From Kluyvera cryocrescens NBRC 102467 (GTDB lineage: Bacteria; Pseudomonadota; Gammaproteobacteria; Enterobacterales; Enterobacteriaceae), in assembly GCF_001571285.1 (NCBI RefSeq), contig NZ_BCTM01000015.1, positions 30,871 through 94,870 of the forward strand: a DNA stretch of 64,000 bases, given 5' to 3'. Made by a program: the position numbers and the translations under genes. The number at the start of each line of letters is the position of its first letter. Positions within the stretch are counted from its first letter, which is position 1. Of this stretch, positions 19,393-29,084 are shown in pieces. The notes below the pieces were generated by a model. That model made no database searches and had not been told where the DNA came from. It saw only the letters and a list, made by a program, of their open reading frames with translations.

Positions 19393-19935
19393 ATTTGAAG
19401 AGAGGAATATCATCAGCCGTACAAAACAAAAAATCTGATTCATCCTGAATGCATATCCCGCCCCCCATTTCTTGAATTTACGCCAATAATAGAAACCTCA
19501 CCCGTTCGTCCTGGATAAACCTCATCAGTAATGTTTAATGCAACTTAAAGAAAAAATAAAATCATTCAAAAAAGTATTAAACAACATCATTACCCGCTCA
19601 ATTCCTCGCGTATTATGCATTAAACAATAAGCTTCAATAATATAATAAATACAAGTTAACCACGTAATATATAGTCACTATTGTGATGCTTTAATGACTG
19701 TGCTAAAAATACCGCATCGGTTCAGGAATAGAAAACATTCGCCAAAATTATCCATGATAAGGAATTCATTGGATATAGGCCGCTATTCAAATTATCACAA
19801 AGGAATGAGATGTTTGATCGCCGTGAACATCATGCGTTATATGAAATGAATCAAATAAATAAATGGAGTGGATAAATTCATCTTCCGCTAACCTGCTTAT
19901 TCATTTAATAAATTCACCTAAAAATCAAATAACCC
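19393..19935 (+). promoter_or_regulatory. Long AT-rich leader/promoter region of kpsEDCS
   Basis: 543 bp without a credible gene, strongly A+T-rich with runs such as TTAAAGAAAAAATAAAATC. By position it should hold the region 1 promoter; E. coli K5 region 1 is also transcribed with a long untranslated leader. No JUMPstart/ops motif is visible on this side. Exact -35/-10 and IHF or H-NS sites cannot be fixed by eye. Confidence 0.5.
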
Positions 19936-21105
19936 ATGAAAATCAACAAAGTGCTTTTTAGTCGTTTTATTGCCAGAAAGAAAAGACTGGCGCGTACAAT
20001 AGTGAAAAAATGCCGGCAAATCGATATTCAGCGCCATTTGTGGAAAGCCGTGATCGCTGCCCCGATGTGCCTGCTGATCATTTACCTGGTCATTTTCAGC
20101 CAACCTCGTTACGTCAGTGAGTCTAAGGTTGCGGTGAAACGCCCCAATGACCTCGACAGCTCGAGCCTCAACTTCGGCCTACTGCTGGGAGCATCCAATC
20201 CCTCTTCCGCAGAAGATTCGCTGTATCTGAAGGAATACATCAACTCGCCGGATATGCAGCAGGTGCTGGATAAGAAGCTCAATTTTCATGAGGCCTTTAG
20301 CCAGAGCGGCTGGGATTTTCTCTTCCATTTGCCCGCTCAAATCACCGCAGAACAGTACCTTGAGTATTACCGCTCCCGTTTGACCGTCGACTATGACGAG
20401 AAAACGGGGCTGCTATCAATCCAGACACAGGGCTTTACGCCAGCATTCGCCCAAGCGTTTAACCAGGCGGTGCTCAAAGAGTCCGAGCGCTTTATCAACG
20501 AACTGTCGCATAAGATTGCCCGTGAGCAAATGCAGTTTGCCGAAGAGCAGCTACAGGAAACCAAAGCTCGCTTGAACGCCAGTAAAGGTCAGTTGCTGGC
20601 ATATCAGAACAACAATAATGTGCTCGATCCTGCGGCCTCCGCCGAGGCGGCAACCACGCTGGTCAACGCGTTAATTGCGAAAAAAATTGAGATGGAAGCC
20701 GATCTGCGCAACCTGTTGACCTATTTACGCGAAGATGCCCCTCAGGTTGTCAGCACCAAGAACGCGATTAAATCCTTACAGGCGCAAATCGATGTTGAGC
20801 AAAATAAAATTACCGCACCTGATGGTAAAAAACTCAACAGCATGGCAGCTGATTTCGAAGACCTAAAAACTACGGTGAAGTTTGATACTGATTTGTATGC
20901 GCTTTCATTACAGGCGATCGAAAAAACGCGTTTGGAAAGCGCTCGAAAATTAAAAACCCTCTCAGTGATTAGCTCACCGCAGCTTCCACAAGAGTCCCGA
21001 TTCCCCAACGTACCGTATCTCTTAGCCAGTTGGTTATTGGTGTGTTGTCTGCTCTTTGGCACGGCCAAATTATTGGTCGCCATTATTGAAGATCACAGAG
21101 ACTGA
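19936..21105 (+). CDS. kpsE: Capsule polysaccharide export inner-membrane protein KpsE
   Basis: Polysaccharide co-polymerase (PCP-3/BexC-CtrB family) that links the KpsMT transporter to the outer-membrane protein KpsD. It has 389 residues with an N-terminal membrane span at about 37-57 and a C-terminal span at about 358-384. Between them is a large periplasmic domain with a coiled coil around 165-215. Segments SQPRYVSESKVAVKR, LNFGLLLGASNPSSAEDSLYL and SVISSPQLPQESRFPN resemble E. coli KpsE closely. The first gene of region 1 here, it lacks the kpsF that precedes it in E. coli K1/K5. The ATG has no strong Shine-Dalgarno sequence. Confidence 0.95.
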   Translation: MKINKVLFSRFIARKKRLARTIVKKCRQIDIQRHLWKAVIAAPMCLLIIYLVIFSQPRYVSESKVAVKRPNDLDSSSLNFGLLLGASNPSSAEDSLYLKEYINSPDMQQVLDKKLNFHEAFSQSGWDFLFHLPAQITAEQYLEYYRSRLTVDYDEKTGLLSIQTQGFTPAFAQAFNQAVLKESERFINELSHKIAREQMQFAEEQLQETKARLNASKGQLLAYQNNNNVLDPAASAEAATTLVNALIAKKIEMEADLRNLLTYLREDAPQVVSTKNAIKSLQAQIDVEQNKITAPDGKKLNSMAADFEDLKTTVKFDTDLYALSLQAIEKTRLESARKLKTLSVISSPQLPQESRFPNVPYLLASWLLVCCLLFGTAKLLVAIIEDHRD

Positions 21106-21136
21106 TTAACAGCCAATATTATTAACAGAGCCTATT

Positions 21137-22807
21137 ATGAAATTAGTTAAAACGCTTCTTGTATTGAGCATTCTGCAATCCTGTCAGGTACTGGCGATAG
21201 ATATTAATGCAGACCCGCAGCTCACCGGAGCCGCAGGATTACCACAATTGCTGGCAGCAAAAAGTCAGAACGCTAACAACGACGGCTTCGATAATACGCC
21301 GATACCCGCCCCGGAGCAGCCTTTAAGCCGTATGTTTGGCGCCCAACTTTTCAACGGTTCGACGGCCGATAGCGGCAGCAGCATTGGTTTTAATCCGAGC
21401 TATATTATCGGCCTCGGCGACACCATACAGATTCGGTTATGGGGGGCGTTTAACTTTGACGGTGCGCTTCCCGTTGACCCAAAGGGTAACATCTTCGTGC
21501 CAAACGTTGGCCCGCTAAAGGTGACTGGCGTCAGTAACGGTCAGCTTAATAGCCTGGTGACGGCCAAAATAAAGGAAGTTTATCAATCGAACGTTAATGT
21601 TTATGCCTCTCTACTGCAGGCACAGCCGGTCAAAGTGTTTGTTACTGGCTATGTTAGAAATCCCGGGCTTTACGGCGGCGTCGCCTCCGATTCTCTGCTT
21701 TCATATTTAAGCAAAGCAGGCGGCGTTGATAGCGATCGTGGCAGCTATGTCGATATCACGGTGAAACGGGGTAAAAACGTGCGTTCACACGTCAATCTCT
21801 ACGATTTCCTGCTCAACGGTTCGCTGAACCTGTCCCAGTTCTCCGACGGCGATACGATAGTTGTCGGTCCTCGACAGTACACCTTCAGCGTCGAGGGCGA
21901 TGTCTATAACAGCTACGATTTTGAATTCCACGACGGCAGCATCCCTGTGTCTGAAGCACTGGAGTGGTCGCGACCAAAACCGGGAGCGACGCACTTTACG
22001 ATCATTCGTCAACAGGGGGCGATGAAGCGAACCGAGTACTACCCGCTAAGCAACGCCTCGGGAAAGATACTGCAGGATGGTGACAAGCTGATTATCAGCT
22101 CAGACCGCTACGCCGGAACGATCCAGGTGCGTATTGAAGGCGCCCATTCCGGCGAACATGCGGTGGTACTGCCATATGGTGCAACGATGAAGCAGGTGCT
22201 GGCTCAGCTCAAACCAAACAGCATGTCTCAGCTCAGCAGTATTCAGCTCTACCGCCATTCGGTTGCTGTACGTCAGAAGGAGATGCTCAATACCTCCTTA
22301 CAAAAGCTGGAAGAAGCCTCACTTTCCTCACAATCGTCAACGCAGGAAGAGGCCCGTCTGCGCGTTCAGGAAGCTCAGTTGGTGAGTCGTTTCGTCGCCA
22401 AAGCGCGCAACGTGGTACCTAAAGGGCAGGTTGTTCTTAATGAAAACAATCTCGATAGCGTGATTCTGGAAGATGGCGATGTCATCACCGTTCCGGAAAA
22501 AACATCGCTGGTGATGATCCACGGCTCCGTGCTGTTCCCCAATGCTATCTCCTGGGATAAGAAGCTTGATGTCGATGATTACATCGAGAAGTGCGGTGGT
22601 CTGACGCAAAAATCCGGGCAATCAAAAATTATTGTGATTCACCAGGACGGCGCAGCGGTCGATGCCGACGACGTGGATGACATCATTCCAGGCGATGAAA
22701 TTATGGTTCTGCCGAAGTATGAAACCAAAAACCTGGAAGTCACCCGCGGTATTTCCACCATTCTTTACCAGATGGCCGTGGCGGCAAAAGTCATTCTGGA
22801 ACTGTAA
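21137..22807 (+). CDS. kpsD: Capsule export outer-membrane/periplasmic protein KpsD
   Basis: Outer-membrane polysaccharide export (OPX) protein of group 2 capsule systems, needed to carry polymer to the cell surface. It has 556 residues, near the 558 of E. coli KpsD. The signal peptide ends near residue 20 (VLA before IDINADPQLTGA). The Poly_export domain (GLGDTIQIRLWGAF...) starts near residue 94 and is followed by SLBB-type repeats (VFVTGYVRNPGLYGGV and VMIHGSVLFPNAISW). It lies 31 bp after kpsE in the same operon. A Cys occurs in the signal region (SILQSCQVLA), but no clear lipobox is seen. Confidence 0.96.
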   Translation: MKLVKTLLVLSILQSCQVLAIDINADPQLTGAAGLPQLLAAKSQNANNDGFDNTPIPAPEQPLSRMFGAQLFNGSTADSGSSIGFNPSYIIGLGDTIQIRLWGAFNFDGALPVDPKGNIFVPNVGPLKVTGVSNGQLNSLVTAKIKEVYQSNVNVYASLLQAQPVKVFVTGYVRNPGLYGGVASDSLLSYLSKAGGVDSDRGSYVDITVKRGKNVRSHVNLYDFLLNGSLNLSQFSDGDTIVVGPRQYTFSVEGDVYNSYDFEFHDGSIPVSEALEWSRPKPGATHFTIIRQQGAMKRTEYYPLSNASGKILQDGDKLIISSDRYAGTIQVRIEGAHSGEHAVVLPYGATMKQVLAQLKPNSMSQLSSIQLYRHSVAVRQKEMLNTSLQKLEEASLSSQSSTQEEARLRVQEAQLVSRFVAKARNVVPKGQVVLNENNLDSVILEDGDVITVPEKTSLVMIHGSVLFPNAISWDKKLDVDDYIEKCGGLTQKSGQSKIIVIHQDGAAVDADDVDDIIPGDEIMVLPKYETKNLEVTRGISTILYQMAVAAKVILEL

Positions 22808-22817
22808 TAACCATGGC

Positions 22818-22836
22818 GTGGCGGAGTATCCGCCAC
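22818..22836 (+). repeat. Hairpin in the kpsD-kpsC gap
   Basis: GTGGCGGA-GTA-TCCGCCAC is a perfect 8-bp stem with no following U-tract. It lies 11 bp after the kpsD stop, in the place where kpsU is found in E. coli. It may stabilise the upstream mRNA or attenuate reading into kpsCS. Confidence 0.5.
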
Positions 22837-22867
22837 CATCAATACATTAATACGGAAGCCGTTCAGG

Positions 22868-24889
22868 ATGATAGGCATCTATTCTTCGGGCATCTGGCAG
22901 ATCCCTCACCTTCAGAGTTTTTTAGGTGAAGCATGCTGCAAGCTGTCCTCTTTATCAGCGATTCCTGGCGAAGTGGATGCCATTGCCGTTTGGGGCGAAC
23001 GCCCCACTTCTCTGCGCCCAATTCAGCGAGCACAAAATGCTGGGCTACCGGTATTGCGCCTGGAAGATGGTTTTACACGTTCGCTAGGTCTGGGCGTTAA
23101 CGCGGCACCTCCACTCGGGATGATCGTGGACGATTTGGGGATTTACTACGATGCTAGTCGCCCTAGCCGCCTGGAAGAGCTCATCAAACAAGAAGCTGAA
23201 AAGCCGAACTTAGTGCAAGAAGCGCAGCGCGCTGCTGCATTTATTGTCGAAAACGATCTTTCAAAATATAACCATGCCGCTTGTTTTGATGAAACCCATC
23301 ACACGGACGTAACCCTGGTTGTCGATCAAACCTTCGGCGATATCTCCGTCACGCTAGGCGGTGCAACGGAACGGCAGTTCGCAGCGATGCTCTCATGCGC
23401 GAGAAAGGAGCATCCACATAGTGAGATTTGGATTAAAACGCATCCGGATGTGCTCACTGGCAAAAAAAACGGTTATTTTGAATCGTTGACCACCGATCCA
23501 CGCATCAGGTTAATCACCAAAGATTTCAGCCCACAGTCCCTACTCCGTCAGGTGTCGCGTGTTTATACCGTCACCTCACAGTATGGCATTGAGGCATTGA
23601 TGGCTGGAAAAAAGGTCGTTTGCTTTGGTTTGCCGTGGTATGCCGGATGGGGCTTAACCGATGATCGACACCCCCTTGCAGAGAAGATATCTACCCGTCG
23701 TGGCAATGCACCACTCAGCGCATTGATAGCCGCCGCCTGGTTACAATATACCCGTTATATCAATCCCTACACGGGTAACCCAGGCACTCTTTTCGATGTA
23801 CTTGAGTATCTGAGCTTACAGCGTAAGCATTTGCTCACTCGCAGCGGGCATCTCTGGGTACCAGGTATGACGCTTTGGAAAAGGAGCATCGTTAAGCCTT
23901 TTTTAAAAACGTCTGGCAATGATGTCGATTTTTCCCATAAGGGGCATGAGGCCGACGCCTGCATCGTTTGGGGCGTTAAAGGCGAAATGCGTTGGCGACA
24001 AAAAGCATCCCATTTCGATATTCCTACCTGGCGCATGGAAGATGGCTTCCTGCGATCGTCCGGATTAGGTTCAGACTTGCTTCCACCGCTTTCGCTCGTT
24101 CTGGATAAAACCGGAATTTACTATGATGCCAGCAGACCCAGCGATCTCGAAAATTTACTCATCCATTCACAGCTAACGGCTCAACAGCGCCTACGGGCAG
24201 ACTTATTACAAAGGCGTTTGATCGCAAGCAAACTGAGCAAATACAACCTGGGTGCTAACTGGAAAATTCCTACCGACGCCGAGGGAAAAAATAAACTGCT
24301 GGTCACTGGGCAGGTTGAGAATGATGCCTCTATCTCCTGTGGTACATCAGTTATCAACTCTAACCTGATGTTGCTACGTACCGTTCGGGAGCGCTATCCC
24401 GGTGCATTCATTATCTATAAACCCCATCCGGATGTTCTGGTCGGTAATCGCCCAGGACACATTTCCGACAAGGAGATGACAACGCTTGCCGATTGCGTAG
24501 CACTGGATGCAGATATTATCGAATGCATACAGCAAGTTGATGAAGTTCATACCATGACATCGTTGTCAGGATTTGAAGCTCTGATGCATGGCAAAAAGGT
24601 CTATTGCTACGGCATGCCTTTCTATGCGGGTTGGGGACTGACAACCGACGAGTACGTCTGCGAACGGCGGCAGCGCCAACCCAATATTAGCGATCTGATT
24701 TACCACGCGCTCATTAGCTATCCCACTTATATCCACCCAGAGACAAAACAGAGCATTTCACCAGAAATGGCTATGGATTGGCTGCTTGCACAAAAAAGGC
24801 AAGACATGGAAATGACGCGCGGCTCTGGCCAGTATCTGCAACGCCAGGGGCGAAAACTGCAGATGCTGATAAAGGCGATGAAGCACTAA
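22868..24889 (+). CDS. kpsC: Capsule beta-Kdo transferase KpsC
   Basis: Retaining beta-Kdo transferase that extends the poly-Kdo linker joining group 2 capsules to lyso-phosphatidylglycerol. The protein has 673 residues, close to E. coli KpsC (675), and two homologous halves that in the family have different linkage specificity. Internal repeats are visible: [12 protein letters not shown] (about 65-76) versus [12 protein letters not shown] (about 390), and [10 protein letters not shown] in both halves. Both halves also keep the KTHPDVL/KPHPDVL and [12 protein letters not shown] motifs. It precedes kpsS by 18 bp. Confidence 0.95.
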   Translation: MIGIYSSGIWQIPHLQSFLGEACCKLSSLSAIPGEVDAIAVWGERPTSLRPIQRAQNAGLPVLRLEDGFTRSLGLGVNAAPPLGMIVDDLGIYYDASRPSRLEELIKQEAEKPNLVQEAQRAAAFIVENDLSKYNHAACFDETHHTDVTLVVDQTFGDISVTLGGATERQFAAMLSCARKEHPHSEIWIKTHPDVLTGKKNGYFESLTTDPRIRLITKDFSPQSLLRQVSRVYTVTSQYGIEALMAGKKVVCFGLPWYAGWGLTDDRHPLAEKISTRRGNAPLSALIAAAWLQYTRYINPYTGNPGTLFDVLEYLSLQRKHLLTRSGHLWVPGMTLWKRSIVKPFLKTSGNDVDFSHKGHEADACIVWGVKGEMRWRQKASHFDIPTWRMEDGFLRSSGLGSDLLPPLSLVLDKTGIYYDASRPSDLENLLIHSQLTAQQRLRADLLQRRLIASKLSKYNLGANWKIPTDAEGKNKLLVTGQVENDASISCGTSVINSNLMLLRTVRERYPGAFIIYKPHPDVLVGNRPGHISDKEMTTLADCVALDADIIECIQQVDEVHTMTSLSGFEALMHGKKVYCYGMPFYAGWGLTTDEYVCERRQRQPNISDLIYHALISYPTYIHPETKQSISPEMAMDWLLAQKRQDMEMTRGSGQYLQRQGRKLQMLIKAMKH

Positions 24890-24907
24890 CATCGAGAAGG
24901 ATTCTCT

Positions 24908-26155
24908 ATGAACGGTAATACGATCAATACGCTACTCTCAGGAAAACGCTATCTGCTGTTGCAGGGGCATATGGGACCGTTCTTCAATGATATGGCGGAA
25001 TGGCTAGAATCTCAGGGGCGGGAAGCGGTGAACGTCGTGTTTAACGCAGGAGATCGCTTTTACTGCCGGAAACGAGAATATCTGACGTACACGCAAACTC
25101 CAGCACAGTTTCCACACTGGTTAAAAGAGACATGGCTCGAATATTCATTCGACACTATTCTTTGTTTTGGCGACTGTCGCCTGCTGCATCAGGCGGCGAA
25201 ACGTTGGGCGCAAGCAAAAGGAGTGCGCTTTTTAGCATTTGAAGAAGGCTATCTGCGACCACACTTTATCACTTTGGAGAGCGGTGGCGTTAATGCCTAT
25301 TCCTCGATTCCAAGGGATCCCGAATTCTATCGCCATCTGCCTGACCGCCCTGAACTTGAGGTACACAGTTTAAAACCATCAACCAGGTTACGTATCTGGC
25401 ATGCGATATGGTACTACCTCGTGAGCTGGTATCACGAGGATGAGTTTCCTCAATACCGGCATCACAAAGCCTTTTCTCCTTGGTATGAAGGTAAATGCTG
25501 GATCCGTGCCGGCTGGCGTAAGCAGTGGTATCGATACAAAGAACGGCACATCATGGAACAGTTACAGACAGAACTGGATCAGCGCTATTTTCTGGCCATT
25601 TTGCAGGTATACAACGATAGCCAAATCCGCAACCATAGCCCTTACAAGGATGTGCGTAACTATATAAATGATGTGATGTTTTCTTTTTCCAAAAAGGCAA
25701 CGGCGGCAGACTTTCTTGTGTTCAAACACCATCCAATGGATCGTGGACATCGCCTATATGGACCATTAATCAAAAAGTTAGGCAAACAATATGGGGTAAG
25801 CGACCGCGTTATTTATGTACACGATATACCAATGCCTCAAATGCTATCACACGCCAAGGCTGTCATTACGATTAACAGCACTGCGGGAATATCTGCACTG
25901 ATCCATAACAAGCCGCTAAAAGTGATGGGACGAGCGCTGTATGATATCAAAGGATTAACGTATCAAGGGCACTTAAATCAGTATTGGGGGGCGAATTTTA
26001 AACCTGATGCACAATTGTTTAAGAAATTTAGCATATATTTGCGGGCAAATACGCAGATTAACGCGGTGTTTTATGGGAGAAAGTCACCTGAAATGGTGCA
26101 ATATCAGGTGACTCATAAAGGGGAGATTCTGGAAGGGAAATGGTTTTTACAGTAG
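24908..26155 (+). CDS. kpsS: Capsule beta-Kdo transferase KpsS
   Basis: Adds the first beta-Kdo to lyso-phosphatidylglycerol, starting the conserved glycolipid of ABC-transporter-dependent capsules. It has 415 residues, a little longer than the 389 I recall for E. coli KpsS. Motifs include LLLQGHMGPFFNDMAEWL at the N-terminus, FEEGYLRP (residues about 112-119), and FKHHPMDRG with TINSTAGISAL in the C-terminal half, as in KpsC-type transferases. AGAAGGA precedes the ATG. It is the last gene of the kpsEDCS operon and faces the end of the minus-strand serotype operon 154 bp away. Confidence 0.94.
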   Translation: MNGNTINTLLSGKRYLLLQGHMGPFFNDMAEWLESQGREAVNVVFNAGDRFYCRKREYLTYTQTPAQFPHWLKETWLEYSFDTILCFGDCRLLHQAAKRWAQAKGVRFLAFEEGYLRPHFITLESGGVNAYSSIPRDPEFYRHLPDRPELEVHSLKPSTRLRIWHAIWYYLVSWYHEDEFPQYRHHKAFSPWYEGKCWIRAGWRKQWYRYKERHIMEQLQTELDQRYFLAILQVYNDSQIRNHSPYKDVRNYINDVMFSFSKKATAADFLVFKHHPMDRGHRLYGPLIKKLGKQYGVSDRVIYVHDIPMPQMLSHAKAVITINSTAGISALIHNKPLKVMGRALYDIKGLTYQGHLNQYWGANFKPDAQLFKKFSIYLRANTQINAVFYGRKSPEMVQYQVTHKGEILEGKWFLQ

Positions 26156-26309
26156 TAATAATAAATTATTTCAACGCAACCACCAAGATATATCAAACTA
26201 ATTCCATCACCCTATAAAAATAAGGCTGAGACAAAGCCCGCCATTAAGAAAACAATATAAAAATCACACTAAAAAAACCAGCCATGAAAAGAAGACAGCC
26301 ATTAATATA

Positions 26310-26951
26310 CTAATAGTCGCGAGCAGGGAGAGGCTCCATAGGTATTAACTCTCTTTGCCATTTAACATTCTCTTTTATTGTCTTAGCCGGTATGCCAACT
26401 GACAAAGTGTTTTTAGATAATGATTTAGTGACAATTGATCTTGCACCGATAATACTCCCACTACCAATTGTCACACCTTTTTGTATGATAACACCTTCTC
26501 CAATCCATACCGCATCCTCTACTTTTATATCACGTGCGGGATTTATTCTCATACCAGAATCAAGACTAATTATTGAATGCCAATCAGTAGTAGACATTGA
26601 TATATCGGAAAAAAGACAACCACTCCCAATAGAAATAACAGTCTTTTCCATTGCAGTGAATAATGCATGCCTATTCATGACTGTCTTATCGCCAATCAAT
26701 ATCTTCGAGCCGGAACCAATGTGATAGCGGCCACGTATATATGTGTCCGCACCTAGTTCCAATATGGCATCACCTTGCTCCAAATTAATAGAGAAGTTAT
26801 TTAAAATACATCCACTACCAAAAACAATTCTGGAACCTTTTCCTTTTCCATAAGTAAGTGTAAATACTCCAGTAACTCTGGATGGGCGACCAATAACTTC
26901 ATTTCCAGCCGCAATGAAACATTCAAACAACTGTTCTATTTCTTCATTCAT
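26310..26951 (-). CDS. Hexapeptide-repeat (left-handed beta-helix) acyltransferase
   Basis: 213 residues of LbH fold, related to serine/galactoside O-acetyltransferases. Repeats of the form [IV]-G-x-G-x-x-[IV] run from about residue 55 to 190 (GADTYIRGRYHIGSGSKILIG, then AVWIGEGVIIQKGVTIGSGSIIGA). A His in STTDWHSI is a candidate catalytic base. As the last gene of the capsule operon it probably O-acetylates the polymer or a precursor, using acetyl-CoA in the cytoplasm. This role is inferred from fold and position. It is A+T-rich like the rest of the serotype region. Confidence 0.8.
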   Translation of the reverse strand: MNEEIEQLFECFIAAGNEVIGRPSRVTGVFTLTYGKGKGSRIVFGSGCILNNFSINLEQGDAILELGADTYIRGRYHIGSGSKILIGDKTVMNRHALFTAMEKTVISIGSGCLFSDISMSTTDWHSIISLDSGMRINPARDIKVEDAVWIGEGVIIQKGVTIGSGSIIGARSIVTKSLSKNTLSVGIPAKTIKENVKWQRELIPMEPLPARDY

Positions 26952-27002
26952 TAAGTTTCACCAATATTATCATTCATTTAAATAACATTTAATAATAAAA
27001 AA

Positions 27003-28103
27003 TCACTCATAAAATCGCATTAAAAACTCAGTCAATCTAGCACCATAGCTCTTGTCTGAAAACTCATTAGAGCTGAAGTCATTAGCACAGAATGAATGAG
27101 GTAAATTACCATCTAATTTTGCATCAATTAAATACTTATAAAAACTTTGAGCTGATGGCGATCTAATATTAAAATAAATACTCACATCTATATTTGGAGA
27201 TGCCTCGCCAAAATAATATTGAAGATAAGGGACAAGAAAGGTTGCTAAATTCAAGTCGTTTACAGATCTAAATTTATTGGTCAAGAATGAACGTATCTCA
27301 TCACCGAATAAATCGAAGGCGATATTATAATATTTTTTCTTAAGGGGTACGTAAGTATGAACAAGAGTATTATCATAATTTACATTAAATTCCTTTTCAA
27401 ATATCCTGTTGACATTATTGCACGCAGAAAGAGTTGCTGTACGACGACCTTTTTCATTCATCGCGAGGATACTTTTAGAACTTGAAAATAAACTAGCATG
27501 CCCATTAGACCTAAAAAAGTGAGATATACTTAATTCTCTTGAAACAAAAAAATCATCATTAAAATAAATAAAATTATCAGCTAGGTTAGGAATCTTATGT
27601 AAAAACGCTTCAATTACGTGAGAGTTAAATGTTGGCAAAAAGACATCGGGAATGATGTCTTTATGATCAATTATTTTGACTTTATTTTTTAATATTTCAG
27701 GTAAATCAGGAATTTGCCCATCCGTGACGATATAAATATTATTAACCCATGGAAGATATTTATATACACTGGTAATAGAAAAATAAATCTCATTGTGATT
27801 TGTATATCGAGAATCTTCTGTTGCATACAGCTCGAACATCTCAGGAGCTGATGAATATTTATTTTTCTTTATCTTCCATACCTCATCATCCAAAGAAACC
27901 CATGTATACACAACATCTACATTGAAATCTGGAATGAATGATTTATTGATATTAAACTCTGTATTAACAACAATATTTTCGGTTAACAATTGAACATTAC
28001 ATTGATTTAAAATAAGGGGGTACTTATTAATCAATGCATCCCGAATGAACAAACCTGGATGAGTTACGAGCTTTCTAATTTTTCTATTAATTATAGACTT
28101 CAT
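27003..28103 (-). CDS. Stealth-family capsule sugar-1-phosphate transferase
   Basis: Stealth proteins transfer hexose-1-phosphate from a nucleotide sugar and make phosphodiester-linked capsules (for example those of Neisseria meningitidis serogroups A, L and X). All four conserved regions are visible in the 366 residues. CR1 is DVVYTWVSLDD at 63-73. CR2 runs from NHNEIYFSITSVYKYLPW (102-119) through IYIVTDGQ and LPTFNSHVIE to FIYFNDDFF (178-186). CR3 has LVHTYVPL at 247-254, and CR4 has CANDFS at 339-344. The N-terminal motif KLVTHPGLFIRDALINKYP is shared with the next gene. The actual donor sugar cannot be read from the sequence. It sits 24 bp downstream of its paralogue in the capsule operon. 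Confidence 0.85.
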   Translation of the reverse strand: MKSIINRKIRKLVTHPGLFIRDALINKYPLILNQCNVQLLTENIVVNTEFNINKSFIPDFNVDVVYTWVSLDDEVWKIKKNKYSSAPEMFELYATEDSRYTNHNEIYFSITSVYKYLPWVNNIYIVTDGQIPDLPEILKNKVKIIDHKDIIPDVFLPTFNSHVIEAFLHKIPNLADNFIYFNDDFFVSRELSISHFFRSNGHASLFSSSKSILAMNEKGRRTATLSACNNVNRIFEKEFNVNYDNTLVHTYVPLKKKYYNIAFDLFGDEIRSFLTNKFRSVNDLNLATFLVPYLQYYFGEASPNIDVSIYFNIRSPSAQSFYKYLIDAKLDGNLPHSFCANDFSSNEFSDKSYGARLTEFLMRFYE

Positions 28104-28127
28104 GAATTATTCACCAACAAGTGTGCT

Positions 28128-29084
28128 CTAAAGGGCCGTGACCCATAATAGCTCATAACCCTCAGAGACAAAGTATTTGCTTTTCAAGATTACTTCTTTT
28201 TCAGATATTGACTCATGTGGAACAATATCGGTTAAGAATGTATTGAAATCAGAACTATCCTTGATTTTATGGTTAAATGTTATTGCTAAAGGACAGCGTT
28301 TAGAACCGTGGACTGATTTGACCCAAACGAACTTATCCATGTAGCCATAGCTAAGATTTGCATACTGAACAGGAGTAGCATTTACGTTATCTTTACCAAC
28401 TAATGAGTTTACAGTTGGGAGGAAGTCAAAAAGATAAAAATCAAGGTCATCGATACTTTTAGAAACATCATTATAATGAATTAATTGCATATTATCGATA
28501 CAGCAATAATTATTTATTGAAGTAAAATTAACATTTGCACCGGGTAATAATAGGCCTATAACTTCCATCAATCGTTCATTTTTCTTAAATTGCTTAGTTA
28601 TATAGGTAATTGCTGAGCCAGATGGGCTAATAAAATCAGATATAATAACATTACGTAAAAAGAAAAAATTCATATCAATAAATACAAACATTTCTTTTTT
28701 TGGTGAAATACGTAACACAACCTTATCAAAAAAATCCTGATATGTGTCATATATAATATAATTATTATTTGTTGTTTTTATACTTTTAGATATATAGTAT
28801 ATTTTGTTGAAATTGGTATACTTTTCGATTGATCGGCATTGATACTTTAGGATATCTGACTTACTTTCACAATCATCGATAAAATCAACTACCACAAGAT
28901 TAACTTTAATTGCGTCAAGATTATACTTTAATAACATATTAACCGACAATTCATTGTTCTTCTTGTTTAGCTCATTTACTTTTCCATTCATTCCCGATTT
29001 CCTTTGTGACTTATTAAATCTTTTTAACAATGCATCATTGATAAATAACCCTGGGCTGTGAATTAATTTATTTATTTTTGACAT
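28128..29084 (-). CDS. Degenerate Stealth-like protein of the capsule operon
   Basis: 318 residues that I place as a divergent paralogue of the neighbouring Stealth enzyme. Shared features by eye: an N-terminal KLIHSPGLFINDALLKRF; SDILKYQCRSIEKYTNFNKIYYIS (75-98) against the CR2 start; FIDMNFFFLRNVIISDFISPSG (135-156) against FNDDFFVSRELSISHFFRSNG; and LIHYNDVSKS (201-210) in the CR3 position. The NDD motif is replaced by DMN, the LPTFNSHVIE stretch is missing and no CR4 C-x-N-D is seen. It may be inactive, act as a partner, or have changed chemistry. Its start overlaps the upstream stop codon (TAATG), so translation is coupled. Confidence 0.65.
   Translation of the reverse strand: MSKINKLIHSPGLFINDALLKRFNKSQRKSGMNGKVNELNKKNNELSVNMLLKYNLDAIKVNLVVVDFIDDCESKSDILKYQCRSIEKYTNFNKIYYISKSIKTTNNNYIIYDTYQDFFDKVVLRISPKKEMFVFIDMNFFFLRNVIISDFISPSGSAITYITKQFKKNERLMEVIGLLLPGANVNFTSINNYCCIDNMQLIHYNDVSKSIDDLDFYLFDFLPTVNSLVGKDNVNATPVQYANLSYGYMDKFVWVKSVHGSKRCPLAITFNHKIKDSSDFNTFLTDIVPHESISEKEVILKSKYFVSEGYELLWVTAL

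Noticed and set aside
26156..26309. A terminator between kpsS and the acyltransferase
   Set aside because: Only a weak GGCT/AGCC pairing is present; no convincing stem with a T-run was found in this convergent gap.
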